Source of the DNA: Ectothiorhodospiraceae bacterium | GTDB lineage: Bacteria > Pseudomonadota > Gammaproteobacteria > HK1 | Reading direction: 5' to 3' | Assembly: GCA_024234875.1 (NCBI GenBank) | Contig: JACKNM010000003.1 | Coordinates: 674,001-738,000, forward strand | Length of the DNA stretch: 64,000 nt | Shown here: positions 27,291-36,062 of the stretch, one piece after another | Layout of the letters: the number at the start of each line of letters is the position of its first letter | How positions within the stretch are numbered: the stretch's first letter is position 1 | Program-made: the position numbers and the translations under genes | The notes under the pieces: generated by a model | What the model was told of the DNA's origin: nothing | The model's database searches: none | What the model saw: the letters and a program-made list of their open reading frames with translations, nothing else

Positions 27291-28672
27291 TGAAGTCGAT
27301 GCTGACCGGGCTGCTGGAATGGACGGATGCCCGCTTCCCACTGACCAAGATGTGGGACGAGCACCTCGCGAAGTACTACGCGCCCAAGAACTTCAACCTC
27401 TGGTACTTCTTCGGCTCGCTGGCGTTGCTGGTCCTGGTGATGCAGATCCTCACCGGGATCTGGCTCACGATGTACTACAAGCCGGACGCGGAGGGCGCCT
27501 TCCGCTCCGTCGAGTACATCATGCGCGAGGTGGAGTGGGGCTGGCTCATCCGCTACATGCACTCGACCGGCGCGTCGGCGTTCTTCATCGTCGTCTACCT
27601 GCACATGTTCCGCGGGCTGATGTACGGCTCGTACAAGCAACCGCGCGAGCTGATCTGGGTCGTCGGCATGCTGATCTACGGCGCGTTGATGGCCGAGGCC
27701 TTCTTCGGCTATCTGCTCCCGTGGGGGCAGATGTCCTTCTGGGGCGCACAGGTCATCATCTCGCTGTTCGGCGCGATCTACGAGCCGCTCGCGGTCTGGA
27801 TTCGCGGTGACTACGTCGTCTCCGATGCCACCTTGAATCGCTTCTTCTCCCTCCACGTGGTGGCGATTCCGATGCTCCTCCTCGGCCTGGTCGCGGCGCA
27901 CATCATCGCGTTGCACGAGGTCGGCTCGAACAACCCGGACGGGGTCGAGATCAAGAAGAAGAAGAACGCCGACGGCATCCCTCTGGACGGCATCCCGTTC
28001 CATCCCTACTACACCGTGAAGGACATCATGGGGGCGGTCGGCTTCCTGATCCTGTTCGCGGCGGTGGTGTTCTTCGTGCCGGAGTTCGGCGGTTGGTTCC
28101 TCGAGAGCGCGAACTTCGTGCCGGCCGACCCGCTGAAGACGCCGGAGCACATCCTGCCGGTGTGGTACTTCACACCCTACTACGCAATCCTCCGTGCCAT
28201 CCCGGACAAGATCCTGGGCGTGGTCGCGATGGGGGCTGCGGTGGTGATCCTGTTCGTCATCCCGTGGCTGGACCGGCACCCGGTGCGCTCGGTGCGCTAT
28301 CGCAGCTCGCTGTTCAAGCTGCTGCTGGCGGTCTTCGCGGTGACCTTCGTCGTCCTCGGCTACCTCGGCACGCAACCGCCGACGCCGGTGTTCTCGGAGA
28401 TCGGCCTGCGCCTCGGGGAGATCTACTTCTCCTTCTTCCTGGTGCTCTGGTACTACAGCCGCGAGCGGTCTGCAGCCTGCACCTGGACAGTGCTCGTGTT
28501 CGTCGCGGTCATCATGCTCATCGGTGATGGAATCCGTTACGACGAGGCGAAGGCCGGGCTGATGATGAAGAGCGCGCTGCTGCCCATCGGCTTCTACTTC
28601 GTGTTCGTGTTCCTTCCCATGATCGCCCCGGGCCTCAACGCATCGAAGCCCGTGCCGGAGAGAGTGACGTGA
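27290..28672 (+). CDS. petB: Cytochrome b subunit of the bc1 complex
   Basis: This membrane subunit binds two b hemes and the quinone sites. The product is 460 residues with eight or more helices; likely heme ligands are His in MHSTGASAFFIVVYLHMF and in SLHVVAIPMLLLGLVAAHIIALH. The Qo-site motif reads PVWY (residues 290-293) rather than the mitochondrial and alphaproteobacterial PEWY. The C-terminal part after residue 340 adds two or three helices beyond the shortest family members. The start codon at 27290 overlaps the petA stop, and the gene overlaps petC by one base. Confidence 0.96.
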   Translation: MKSMLTGLLEWTDARFPLTKMWDEHLAKYYAPKNFNLWYFFGSLALLVLVMQILTGIWLTMYYKPDAEGAFRSVEYIMREVEWGWLIRYMHSTGASAFFIVVYLHMFRGLMYGSYKQPRELIWVVGMLIYGALMAEAFFGYLLPWGQMSFWGAQVIISLFGAIYEPLAVWIRGDYVVSDATLNRFFSLHVVAIPMLLLGLVAAHIIALHEVGSNNPDGVEIKKKKNADGIPLDGIPFHPYYTVKDIMGAVGFLILFAAVVFFVPEFGGWFLESANFVPADPLKTPEHILPVWYFTPYYAILRAIPDKILGVVAMGAAVVILFVIPWLDRHPVRSVRYRSSLFKLLLAVFAVTFVVLGYLGTQPPTPVFSEIGLRLGEIYFSFFLVLWYYSRERSAACTWTVLVFVAVIMLIGDGIRYDEAKAGLMMKSALLPIGFYFVFVFLPMIAPGLNASKPVPERVT

Positions 28673-29505
28673 TGAGCGGGTCGATGCGAAGCTACTTGTT
28701 GGGGGCGGTGATGCTGGCGCTGCCCGCGCTGGCTCAGGCGGCCGGCGGCGCGATGGCGCTGGTGCCCGCGCGGCCCGATGTTCACGACCAGCCCTCGCTC
28801 CAGAATGGGGCGAAGGTGTACATGAACTACTGCCTCGGATGCCATGCGTTGTCCTACATGCGCTACACGCGTGTCGGCAAGGACATCGGGCTGAACGACG
28901 ACCAGGTGAAGGACAACCTCGTCCTCACCGGGGCCAAGGTGGTCGACGAGATCCGCAACTCGCTTCGCGCCGACGATGCCAAGCGCTGGTTCGGTGTGCA
29001 GCCGCCGGACCTGTCGGTGGTGGCGCGATCGCGTGGACCGGACTGGCTCTACTCGTACCTGCTCACCTTCTATCACGACCCGAACCCGGCCCGGCCGTTC
29101 GGCGTCAACAACGTCGTGTTCCCGGATGTCGCCATGCCACATGCCCTCCACGCACTGCAGGGCGTGCAGCGTCGTGAGGCCGGTGTCGTTCCCGAGGGAG
29201 CGAAGTCGGTGGCGCCGGTCGGCCTCGAGTTCGACGGGGCGGACCTGCTGGTGGTGAAGCAAGCAGTCATGCCCGACGGCAGCCACGAGCGCTTTGCCGA
29301 TCGCCTGGTGCTGGAGAGCGAGGGCGAGCTCTCTCCTGGCCAGTATCGAAAGGCCACGCGTGACCTGGTGAACTTCCTCACCTACATCGGTGAGCCGGCG
29401 CAGCTCGATCGATACCGCCTCGGCATGTGGGTCATCCTGTTCCTGATCGTGCTCTTCGTGTTGTCGCGCGCGTTGTACAAGGAGTACTGGCGAGACGTCC
29501 ACTGA
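28672..29505 (+). CDS. petC: Cytochrome c1 subunit of the bc1 complex
   Basis: This is the 277-residue cytochrome c1. It has a signal peptide (cleavage near QAAGG), a heme-binding CLGCH at residues 54-58, a likely Met axial ligand within the MPHALHALQG/VMPDG region, and a C-terminal membrane anchor (about residues 250-268) ending in KEYWRDVH. It hands electrons from the Rieske protein to soluble cytochrome c. The ATG at 28672 overlaps the petB stop; a GTG one codon upstream is an alternative. Confidence 0.95.
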   Translation: MSGSMRSYLLGAVMLALPALAQAAGGAMALVPARPDVHDQPSLQNGAKVYMNYCLGCHALSYMRYTRVGKDIGLNDDQVKDNLVLTGAKVVDEIRNSLRADDAKRWFGVQPPDLSVVARSRGPDWLYSYLLTFYHDPNPARPFGVNNVVFPDVAMPHALHALQGVQRREAGVVPEGAKSVAPVGLEFDGADLLVVKQAVMPDGSHERFADRLVLESEGELSPGQYRKATRDLVNFLTYIGEPAQLDRYRLGMWVILFLIVLFVLSRALYKEYWRDVH

Positions 29506-29749
29506 TGTCGAATCGGCGGGGTCCACGTGGCCTCGCCTGCCCGCCAGCCTGCGGAGGGCTCGACGGCACCCTACGAGCCCTCGCCGCCTGGTTCCGGGGC
29601 GGGGGAGAGGGACCGATGTGATGCCGGTCCCGCCCGGGACGGCCGCCGATGGTCCGGCGAGCTCGGTGCACGTGCCGCGAAGCCGTCGGGACGCGTGAGG
29701 CAAGGTCCGCAGAGCGGCAGGCCTTCCCGCGGTGACAAGGACGCACCGC

Positions 29750-29779
29750 CATTCTCGAGTGCATGTGCACTCGAGAATG
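29750..29779. repeat. Perfect 14-bp inverted repeat upstream of sspA
   Basis: Arms at 29750-29763 and 29766-29779 are perfectly complementary around a 2-nt centre, and each arm contains a nested CTCGAG palindrome. It lies about 107 bp ahead of the sspA start codon. It could be a protein-binding site for a dimer or a cruciform/hairpin in the transcript. It lacks a T-run, so a simple terminator is less likely. Confidence 0.6.
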
Positions 29780-29782
29780 CGA

Positions 29783-29812
29783 GGCAGGCGCATGCCGCAC
29801 TTTGTGCCTGCC
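29783..29812 (+). repeat. Second hairpin in the sspA leader
   Basis: Ten-nucleotide arms (29783-29792 and 29803-29812, nine of ten pairs matching) flank a 10-nt loop, 3 bp after the perfect palindrome. The two tandem hairpins could form an mRNA leader structure. The role is unknown. Confidence 0.4.
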
Positions 29813-29885
29813 GTCTCTGCACGACTCCACGATGGAGCCCTGCGGAGTTCCCCAAGGGCCTCGGGGCCCCAAGAAGGCGATTACG

Positions 29886-30485
29886 ATGCGGTTGTACTCC
29901 GATCCCCTCGACCCCGCCTGCCACGCGGTTCGATTCGTGCTGGCGGAGAAGGCGATCAACGTCGAGATTCAGAACGCGACCGCCACCGAGCGGCCGGAGG
30001 ATCTCAGCGACCTCAATCCCTATCCGAGCGTGCTGACCCTGGTCGACCGCGACCTGGTGCTGTATGAGCCTCAGGTGATCATGGAGTACCTGGACGAGCG
30101 CTTCCCGCATCCACCGCTGATGCCCGTCGATCCGGTGGCGCGCGCCAACAACCGCCTGTACCGGTACCGGCTGCAGCGCGACATCTACGACATGGTCGGT
30201 GACCTCGAGGGGGATGCCACGGCAGCGGCGAACGCGGCGAGAAAGAGCTTGCGCGATCAGCTGACCGCCATCGCGCCGGCGTTCGCGCAGCGCAAGTTCT
30301 TCATGTCCGACGACTACTCCCTGGTGGACTGCTTCTTCGCGCCGATTCTCTGGCGCCTCAATCGTTACCAGATCAAGCTGCCGCCGCAAGCGAAGCCGCT
30401 GCGCGCCTATGCCGACCGGATGTTCGAGCGTGAGGCGTTCGAGGAGAGCCTCAGCGACGCCGAGCGCGAGCTGCGCGACGGCTGA
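29886..30485 (+). CDS. sspA: Stringent starvation protein A (GST-fold RNA polymerase-associated protein)
   Basis: SspA binds RNA polymerase and alters transcription under starvation and acid stress. The 199-residue protein has an N-terminal thioredoxin-like GST domain (MRLYSDPLDPACHAVRFVLAEK) and the PHPPLMPVDPVARA surface that holds the functional proline pocket. A helical C-terminal domain follows with YSLVDCFFAPILWRL. The ATG at 29886 is selected because similarity starts there and GAAGG is just upstream; the frame is open further back. sspB follows, as in most Gammaproteobacteria. Confidence 0.92.
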   Translation: MRLYSDPLDPACHAVRFVLAEKAINVEIQNATATERPEDLSDLNPYPSVLTLVDRDLVLYEPQVIMEYLDERFPHPPLMPVDPVARANNRLYRYRLQRDIYDMVGDLEGDATAAANAARKSLRDQLTAIAPAFAQRKFFMSDDYSLVDCFFAPILWRLNRYQIKLPPQAKPLRAYADRMFEREAFEESLSDAERELRDG

Positions 30486-30592
30486 ATCCAGTAGTCGGCG
30501 CGGGGCCACGCCGCCTCGTCCGGTGATGGTGCTCCGCTTTCCGGGTCGGGAGCACGGTCAGCGCCGCGTGCGCATCATTCCGCGAGTGAGGG

Positions 30593-31030
30593 ATGACTGA
30601 AGAATCGACCACGATGTCGTCCTCGCGTCCCTATCTGCTGCGCGCGGTGCGCGAGTGGCTGGTGGACAACGGGCTCACGCCGCAACTCCTCGTCGACGCG
30701 CAGCGCCCGGGAGTCGAGGTGCCGGCCGATTCGGTCCAGGACGGTCGCATCGTGCTGAACATCGCCGACCGTGCGGTCCGCGGTCTGGTGCTCGGCAACG
30801 ATCAGATCCAGTTCGAGGCTCGCTTCGGCGGGCGTCCGTTCCGCGTCCGTGTCCCGTTGCACGCGGTCGTCGCGATCCTCGCGCGCGAGAACGGAGTCGG
30901 GATGTCGTTTCCACTCGAGGAGCCTCCGCCGGAGCCGCCAAGGCCTCCATCCGGCACGGAGGACGGCACGACGTCGGCCGAGCCCGGTCCGAGCGACCGT
31001 CCCCGACCCACTCTCAAGGTCGTGAAGTAG
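30593..31030 (+). CDS. sspB: ClpXP protease specificity-enhancing factor SspB
   Basis: SspB tethers ssrA-tagged proteins to ClpXP. The 145-residue product has the N-terminal substrate-binding domain (RPYLLRAVREWLVDNGLTPQLLVD to FPLEE, about residues 12-113), a proline-rich disordered linker, and the C-terminal ClpX-docking tail TLKVVK. The ATG at 30593 abuts a GAGGG; an ATG at 30614 (MSSSRPYLL) resembles the usual family start and may be the true one. Confidence 0.92.
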   Translation: MTEESTTMSSSRPYLLRAVREWLVDNGLTPQLLVDAQRPGVEVPADSVQDGRIVLNIADRAVRGLVLGNDQIQFEARFGGRPFRVRVPLHAVVAILARENGVGMSFPLEEPPPEPPRPPSGTEDGTTSAEPGPSDRPRPTLKVVK

Positions 31031-31048
31031 CCGAGCGGGCGAATCCGC

Positions 31049-31411
31049 TCAGTGGCGATGGTCGCCGTGTATCGGCACGACTCGTGCCGTGCGCTCCGGC
31101 CAGCGCTCGCCGTCGGCCCGCTCGGGGATGTAGATCGAGACCACGTGCTGACCCTCCAGGGTCACCGTCGCGGCGTGTCGTTGTCGGCCATCCCAGGTGA
31201 TCTCGAAGCCGTAGACCCGCTGTAGACACGGTGCCGGGCGGAGCTTCGGCCGGACACGCATCAAGGCCACGGTGTCGTCGAGTAGCTGGGCATCGTAGCT
31301 ACGACATCCGGCCCGGCAGGCTCGCATCGCATGCTCCCTGGCGCGCATCGAGTCGCGCCAGGCGATCACCACGACGGCGAGCGCGAGCAGTCCGAACAAC
31401 GCGGTGCCCAT
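31049..31411 (-). CDS. DUF3301 family small membrane protein
   Basis: The 120-residue protein has one N-terminal membrane helix (residues 3-18), then a cytoplasmic stretch with RACRAGCRSYDAQLLDDTVAL. A C-terminal block follows (YGFEITWDGRQRHAATVTLEGQHVVSI). These match the DUF3301 family, found across Gammaproteobacteria with unknown function. GGAAGGTGA lies upstream of the ATG. It is convergent with sspB, 18 bp apart. Confidence 0.8.
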   Translation of the reverse strand: MGTALFGLLALAVVVIAWRDSMRAREHAMRACRAGCRSYDAQLLDDTVALMRVRPKLRPAPCLQRVYGFEITWDGRQRHAATVTLEGQHVVSIYIPERADGERWPERTARVVPIHGDHRH

Positions 31412-31504
31412 GGGCCAGATTCACCTTCCGCACGGCCGGGCGGGCGTGTCGCCTGCGAGGGCCAGCGGGCACGCCCGATGCAGGCGGGTGTCTACAGAGA
31501 TACC

Positions 31505-32089
31505 TCAGTCGAGGTACTCGAACACCTTGACCACGCGCTGAACCCCACCGACCTGCCGCGCGACGTTGGTGGCGGCGTCGGATTCCTCGCGGGTGCTGAT
31601 GCCCATCAGGAACACCACGCCGCTCTCGGTGACCACCTTGGTCCGAGCGGCGAGGTTCACGTCGAGGTTGAGGAGCTGGCTCTTCACTTTCCCGGTGATC
31701 ACCGAATCGCTCGAGCGCGCGAGCAGCGAGCTCGGGGCGGCAATGGCCAACTCGTTGTGGACCAGACGGACCTTCGGGACCTCGCGTGCGCGCTCCCCGG
31801 CGCGACTGCGCAACGCCTCGTTCGGCGCCTCACCAGTGAGTAGCACCACGTTGTTGTAGCTGGTCACGTTGATGTGCGTCTGATCCTGCATCTCGGGATC
31901 CGAGCGCAGCGCCTCGTAGACCTTCAGCTCGATCAGGGTGTCGTCGATGAAGGTGCCGGCAGTGCGCCGGTCGTACGCGATGGCCGCGGCGCCGGCCGCG
32001 CCCGCTCCGACCGCCGCGACGCAGCCCTGCAGGAGCACCGGCACGCCGAGCACTCCGGCAACGAGCAGCAGCCTGCGCAGTCGATTCAC
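31505..32089 (-). CDS. dolP: BON-domain outer-membrane lipoprotein DolP
   Basis: DolP (YraP) is an outer-membrane lipoprotein that supports envelope integrity at division sites. The 194-residue precursor has a lipobox LLQGC (lipidated Cys near residue 23) and two BON domains, at about residues 48-115 and 124-192. The second ends VGGVQRVVKVFEYLD, with a typical BON hydrophobic pattern. It overlaps diaA by 4 nt, matching the E. coli yraO-yraP order. Confidence 0.9.
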   Translation of the reverse strand: MNRLRRLLLVAGVLGVPVLLQGCVAAVGAGAAGAAAIAYDRRTAGTFIDDTLIELKVYEALRSDPEMQDQTHINVTSYNNVVLLTGEAPNEALRSRAGERAREVPKVRLVHNELAIAAPSSLLARSSDSVITGKVKSQLLNLDVNLAARTKVVTESGVVFLMGISTREESDAATNVARQVGGVQRVVKVFEYLD

Positions 32090-32685
32090 TTGGGTTCCTC
32101 CTCGTCGATGAGGTGGTTGTCGATGAGGTCGCAGAGGCAGTGCACCACCAGCAAGTGGACCTCCTGGATTCGAGCCGTGCTCTCGGCCGGCACCCGGATC
32201 TCGACGTCGTCGGCACCGAGCAGGCCGGCCGCCGGCCCACCGTCACGCCCGTCCAGTAGCACCACGCGCAGCCCCCCGCGATGGGCCGCCTCGATGGCCG
32301 CGCAGACGTTGGGGGAGCGGCCGCTGGTGGTAATCGCGACCAGCACGTCTCCCGGCCTGCCCAGAGCCTCGACCTGGCGTGAGAACACCGCGTCGTAGCC
32401 GCGGTCGTTGCCGATCGAGGTGACCACCGAGGGGTCGGTGGTCAGGGCCAGCGCGGCGAGCGCACGTCGCTCGCGCTCGAATCGGTTGACCAGCTCGGAG
32501 GCGAGGTGCTGAGCGTCGCCAGCGGACCCGCCGTTTCCACAGGCGAGCACCTTGGCACCCGCGCGAAGCGCGCTCAGCATTACCGCGGCGGCACGTGCGA
32601 CCACCGGCGCGAGGGGCGCAGCGGCGCCTTCCTTGGTCGCGATGCTCGCCCGGAACAGCGCGCGTACGCGCTCGACGTCTGTCAT
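32086..32685 (-). CDS. diaA: SIS-domain DnaA initiator-associating protein DiaA
   Basis: This 199-residue SIS-fold protein has VLACGNGGSAGDAQHLASELVNRFERER and a second phosphosugar-like loop ITTSGRSPNVCAAI. DiaA tetramers bind DnaA and stimulate initiation at oriC. GmhA (sedoheptulose-7-phosphate isomerase) is a close relative, but the position between yraN and dolP favours DiaA. Confidence 0.87.
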   Translation of the reverse strand: MTDVERVRALFRASIATKEGAAAPLAPVVARAAAVMLSALRAGAKVLACGNGGSAGDAQHLASELVNRFERERRALAALALTTDPSVVTSIGNDRGYDAVFSRQVEALGRPGDVLVAITTSGRSPNVCAAIEAAHRGGLRVVLLDGRDGGPAAGLLGADDVEIRVPAESTARIQEVHLLVVHCLCDLIDNHLIDEEEPK

Positions 32686-32721
32686 GGTGCTCGCCCGATT
32701 CGGCGCCTCGAACCGCCGGCA

Positions 32722-33102
32722 TTATGCATCAAAGGCATCACGTATCCAGGTGATCCGGGCAGGCCCACCGCTCGCCGGTGGCTCCACGGTGACCACGTCG
32801 AAGCGGCAGGGCGGCAACTCCCGGTCCGCGTGTGCGGCGAGAAAATGCTCGGCCGCGGCCACGATGCGACGTTGCTTGCCGCGGGTCACGCTCTCGAGCG
32901 CACCGCCATAGTCGCGGCGCGCGCGGTAGCGGACCTCGACGAAGACCAGCGTGGCGCCGTCCATCGCGACCAGGTCGATCTCACCGGCGCGGCAGCGGTA
33001 GTTCGCGTGCAGGACCCGCAGGCCGTGGGCGCACAGATGCCTCCGCGCGGCCCGCTCGACGAGCGCGCCGCGCGCGGTGGTGGTGGGGCCGGAGGGCGGC
33101 AC
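32722..33102 (-). CDS. yraN: UPF0102 endonuclease-fold protein YraN
   Basis: The 126-residue protein has the YraN pattern: ALVERAARRHLCAHGLRVLHANYRCRAGEIDLVAMDGATLVFVEVRYR. The E/D/E-x-K-like residues (GEIDLV...VFVEVR) resemble an RNase-H or Holliday-junction resolvase nuclease core. The biological role is not established. It lies 16 bp downstream of lpoA and 36 bp upstream of diaA. Confidence 0.9.
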   Translation of the reverse strand: MPPSGPTTTARGALVERAARRHLCAHGLRVLHANYRCRAGEIDLVAMDGATLVFVEVRYRARRDYGGALESVTRGKQRRIVAAAEHFLAAHADRELPPCRFDVVTVEPPASGGPARITWIRDAFDA

Positions 33103-33118
33103 GCCGTAGCCGCGGTGG

Positions 33119-34999
33119 TCAGCGCGGCGGCGCGTCCCCGAGTGGTCGGAGCTGCCCCTCGGCGAAGCGCGCGAAGGCGAGCCGCCGCATCACGATGCGG
33201 CCCGGCGCCAGGCGCAGCCAGCCGGTCGCGCCCGGCACCTCCGCCGCCGGATCGCCGTAGAGCTGACCGAGGCGGGTGACCAGACGGTAGGCATCGACAC
33301 CGAATGCATACAGCCGCCCGAGGGGCGACAGCGATTCGGGGAACGACTCGTTCACGCGGCGCGCCAGATCGTCCGGGACCTGGTCCGGCGCCAGTACCCA
33401 TGGCATGTCCCCGATCACCACCCCCTCGACGTCCAGGTCGGACTGCGGATCGGGCTGGCCGATGTAGATGTGCGAGGTGGCCCAGATCGGGATCTCCTCG
33501 GCGCCGAAGAAACGCATGTGCGGTTGGATCTGGCGCGCCTGGCGCGGAAACGCCGCCATGAACACGAAATCGAGGTCCTGACGGTGTCGCGGCTGGTGCT
33601 CGACCCGGCGACCCAGGGCGGCGACCAGCTCCTTGGCGCGCCGCTCGCTGGCGTCGATCCCGAGCAGCGCCTTCACCGGTCCCGAGAGGTCGCGGGCATC
33701 GGCGTCGTAGCGGGCACGCGCGACCGTGCGGCCACCGAGCGCGCTCCAATGCTCGGCGAAGGCGGAGTCGACGCGCGAGCCCCACTCGCCCTCGGGCGCG
33801 ATCACCCCGGCGTGGCGATAGCCCTCGGCGAACGCCCGGTCGGCCACCGCGCTGGCCTCGCCCTCGGGTGAGAGCGCGAACTGGAACATCCAGGTCGGCG
33901 CCTCGACCGACGCCTCGCCGTCCCCGCCGAGCTGATTGAGTGCGATGGTGGGGACCGGCAGCTCTCCCAGCGCCGCCACTGCCGCGACCGCCGACTTCTC
34001 GAGTGGGCCGATCACCATTCCGGCGCCGGCCTCGACCGCACGTCGGTACAGCACCGCGGCGTCGCCGCTGCCGGTGTCGACGACGTCGACCGCCGGCGTG
34101 CGACCGCTGCTCGAGTCGACGAGTCGCGCCGCCATGAAGCCGTCCCGCACCGCGCGCGCCGCCGCCTCGAAGCGCCCGGTGAGCGGAAGCAGGAGGGCGA
34201 TGCGCTCCGGTGGCCCCGCCGACAGGCGGCTCTCGCCGAGCAGCGCGGGAAGGATCTCGGTACTGGCCGGATGACCGGCATAGGCGAGCCGCCACTGCGC
34301 CAGGCGCTCGGGCATCCGCGACCGATCCTCGGCGCCGGTGACCGCGATCTCCGCCAGCGCCACCCACCCCCCGAGCGTGTCGGGTGGTGGCGTGCGGGCG
34401 GCGCCGAGCGCCAGCGGCGAGAGCTGACGAAGTCCCTCCCAAAGCGCCTGGCGATTGCTCGCCAGCGCCGCCTCGTCGGTCAACAGCAGCTCCAGCTCGA
34501 CGCGCTCGCGCGCCGCCTCCAGAGGGTTGCCGACCGCGGCGTAGGCGCGGGCACGCACCTCCCTGGCAGTCGCCAACGAGGTGGCCGGCAACGCGCCGAG
34601 CGCGCTCGCCGGAAGCGCCGCCAGCACCTCTGCCGGGCGGTCCTCGGCCAGCGCGATGCGCCCGCGGACCAGGCCGGCGCGGGCATCCAGCGTCGGGTCG
34701 CCGAGAGTCGGGGGCAGGTTGCCGGCGGCGAGGCGGGCGAGGTCGAGCCGGTCCGCACCGAGGTACGCCTCGGCCGCGGCGAGCCGATACGGGGCCGCCG
34801 CCGCCTCCGGCAGCGACTCCACCAGCCGCATGTAGGCCTCGCCGCCCTCCACCGCGCGGCCCTCTGCAATCAGGGACGCGGCGGCGCTCGCGGCGGCCTG
34901 CCGGCGCTCGACCTCCTGCGGGGAAGGGCCGGTCGCACAGGCGGCGAGGAGCAGGCAGGCGAGGGCGAGAGGGGCGCTGCGCCGCGCGATGCTTGGCAT
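33119..34999 (-). CDS. lpoA: Penicillin-binding protein activator LpoA
   Basis: LpoA is an outer-membrane lipoprotein that reaches through the periplasm and activates PBP1A. The 626-residue precursor has a lipobox LLAAC (Cys near residue 21), an N-terminal TPR-like helical domain (about residues 30-280), and a C-terminal periplasmic-binding-protein-like domain that begins with RIALLLPLTGRFEAAARAVRDGFMAA. The ATG at 34999 is chosen for the signal peptide; the frame is open further upstream only as a shadow of rsmI. It is divergent from rsmI. Confidence 0.9.
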   Translation of the reverse strand: MPSIARRSAPLALACLLLAACATGPSPQEVERRQAAASAAASLIAEGRAVEGGEAYMRLVESLPEAAAAPYRLAAAEAYLGADRLDLARLAAGNLPPTLGDPTLDARAGLVRGRIALAEDRPAEVLAALPASALGALPATSLATAREVRARAYAAVGNPLEAARERVELELLLTDEAALASNRQALWEGLRQLSPLALGAARTPPPDTLGGWVALAEIAVTGAEDRSRMPERLAQWRLAYAGHPASTEILPALLGESRLSAGPPERIALLLPLTGRFEAAARAVRDGFMAARLVDSSSGRTPAVDVVDTGSGDAAVLYRRAVEAGAGMVIGPLEKSAVAAVAALGELPVPTIALNQLGGDGEASVEAPTWMFQFALSPEGEASAVADRAFAEGYRHAGVIAPEGEWGSRVDSAFAEHWSALGGRTVARARYDADARDLSGPVKALLGIDASERRAKELVAALGRRVEHQPRHRQDLDFVFMAAFPRQARQIQPHMRFFGAEEIPIWATSHIYIGQPDPQSDLDVEGVVIGDMPWVLAPDQVPDDLARRVNESFPESLSPLGRLYAFGVDAYRLVTRLGQLYGDPAAEVPGATGWLRLAPGRIVMRRLAFARFAEGQLRPLGDAPPR

Positions 35000-35159
35000 G
35001 GCTCGAGTCCGTTCAGTCCGAAAGGCGCGATGGTACTCCATGCGGCGCGGCGCCGGGCTCGCGCCCCATGTCGCCCGAGGACCGGTCTCGGGCAGAATCG
35101 GGCGCGACGGCCGGTGCCCCCGTGCGCGTCGACGCCAGCCCCGGCAGGAGCGATCCTCG

Positions 35160-36044
35160 ATGGACGACCCGAGTAGCACCGATGCCACCCGCCCCGATGG
35201 GGGGGTCTTGCTGGTGGTCGCGACGCCGATCGGCAATCTCGGTGACATCTCGCCGCGCGCCGCGCGAGCACTGGCCGACGCCGATCTGGTCCTCGCCGAG
35301 GACACCCGCCACACCGCGCGGCTGCTGGCCCACCTGGGCGTGACCACGCCGACGCAGTCCTTCCACGACCACAACGAGGCGCGTCGCGTCGACGCGGTGC
35401 TCGCCCGGCTCGCCGCCGGCGAGACGGTGGCCCTGGTCAGCGATGCAGGCACGCCGCTGGTCAGCGACCCGGGCTATCTCCTCGTGCGAGCGGCCCGCGA
35501 GGCGGGCTTCCGCGTGAGCCCACTTCCGGGGCCGAGCGCGATCCTCGCGGCGCTGAGCGTGGCCGGGCTGCCCAGCGCCCGCTTCGTCTTCGAGGGCTTC
35601 CTGCCGGCGCGCGACGGCGCCCGTGGGTCGCGGCTGGCCGAGCTCGCCCGCGAGCCGCGGACGATGGTCTTCTACGAGGCGCCGCACCGGATCACCACGA
35701 CCCTGGCGGCCATGTGCGAGCATCTCGGACCCGAGCGGCCCGCCTGTATCGCTCGCGAGCTCACCAAGGTCCACGAGACCGTGGTCACCGCCACCCTCGG
35801 TCAGCTCGCCGCTCTGGCCGCGGCCGACGCCGACATGCGACGCGGTGAGCTGGTGGTGGTGGTCGGCGGCGCCCCGGCGGTCGAGGCCGAGGTCGACGAT
35901 CGGACGCTGTCGGTCCTGCTCGACGCCTTGCCACCGGCGGAGGCGGCGCGAGTCGCGGCACGCCTCACCGGTGCCGCCCGCAAGGCCATCTATCGTCGCG
36001 CGCTCGAGCTCACCGGACGGGTCGAGGGGCCGCAGGAGAGCTGA
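35160..36044 (+). CDS. rsmI: 16S rRNA (cytidine-1402-2'-O)-methyltransferase RsmI
   Basis: RsmI uses SAM to methylate the ribose of C1402 in 16S rRNA. The 294-residue tetrapyrrole-methylase-fold protein has VVATPIGNLGDISPRA, AEDTRHTARLL, LVSDAGTPLVSDPGYLLVRAA, PLPGPSAILAALSVAGLP, FEGFLP and the ARELTKVHET motif. AGGAG precedes the ATG at 35160. The divergent rsmI/lpoA pair is typical of Gammaproteobacteria. rnpB follows in the convergent orientation. Confidence 0.96.
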   Translation: MDDPSSTDATRPDGGVLLVVATPIGNLGDISPRAARALADADLVLAEDTRHTARLLAHLGVTTPTQSFHDHNEARRVDAVLARLAAGETVALVSDAGTPLVSDPGYLLVRAAREAGFRVSPLPGPSAILAALSVAGLPSARFVFEGFLPARDGARGSRLAELAREPRTMVFYEAPHRITTTLAAMCEHLGPERPACIARELTKVHETVVTATLGQLAALAAADADMRRGELVVVVGGAPAVEAEVDDRTLSVLLDALPPAEAARVAARLTGAARKAIYRRALELTGRVEGPQES

Positions 36045-36062
36045 GCCGCGCCGCCGGGGAGA

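Larger units (their letters stand above)
29506..29885. other. 380-bp intergenic region rich in inverted repeats, between petC and sspA
   Basis: No convincing gene is seen here. The gap holds three inverted repeats. The first has 9-bp arms (29554-29562 and 29574-29582) soon after petC and may be a terminator without a T-tract. Two more, at 29750-29779 and 29783-29812, lie in the sspA leader and are listed separately. Short open frames in the gap have no ribosome-binding site or recognisable product. Confidence 0.5.

Noticed and set aside
29527..29885. Several open frames between petC and sspA, including an upstream extension of sspA
   Set aside because: None has a ribosome-binding site or recognisable sequence, and SspA homology begins at 29886.
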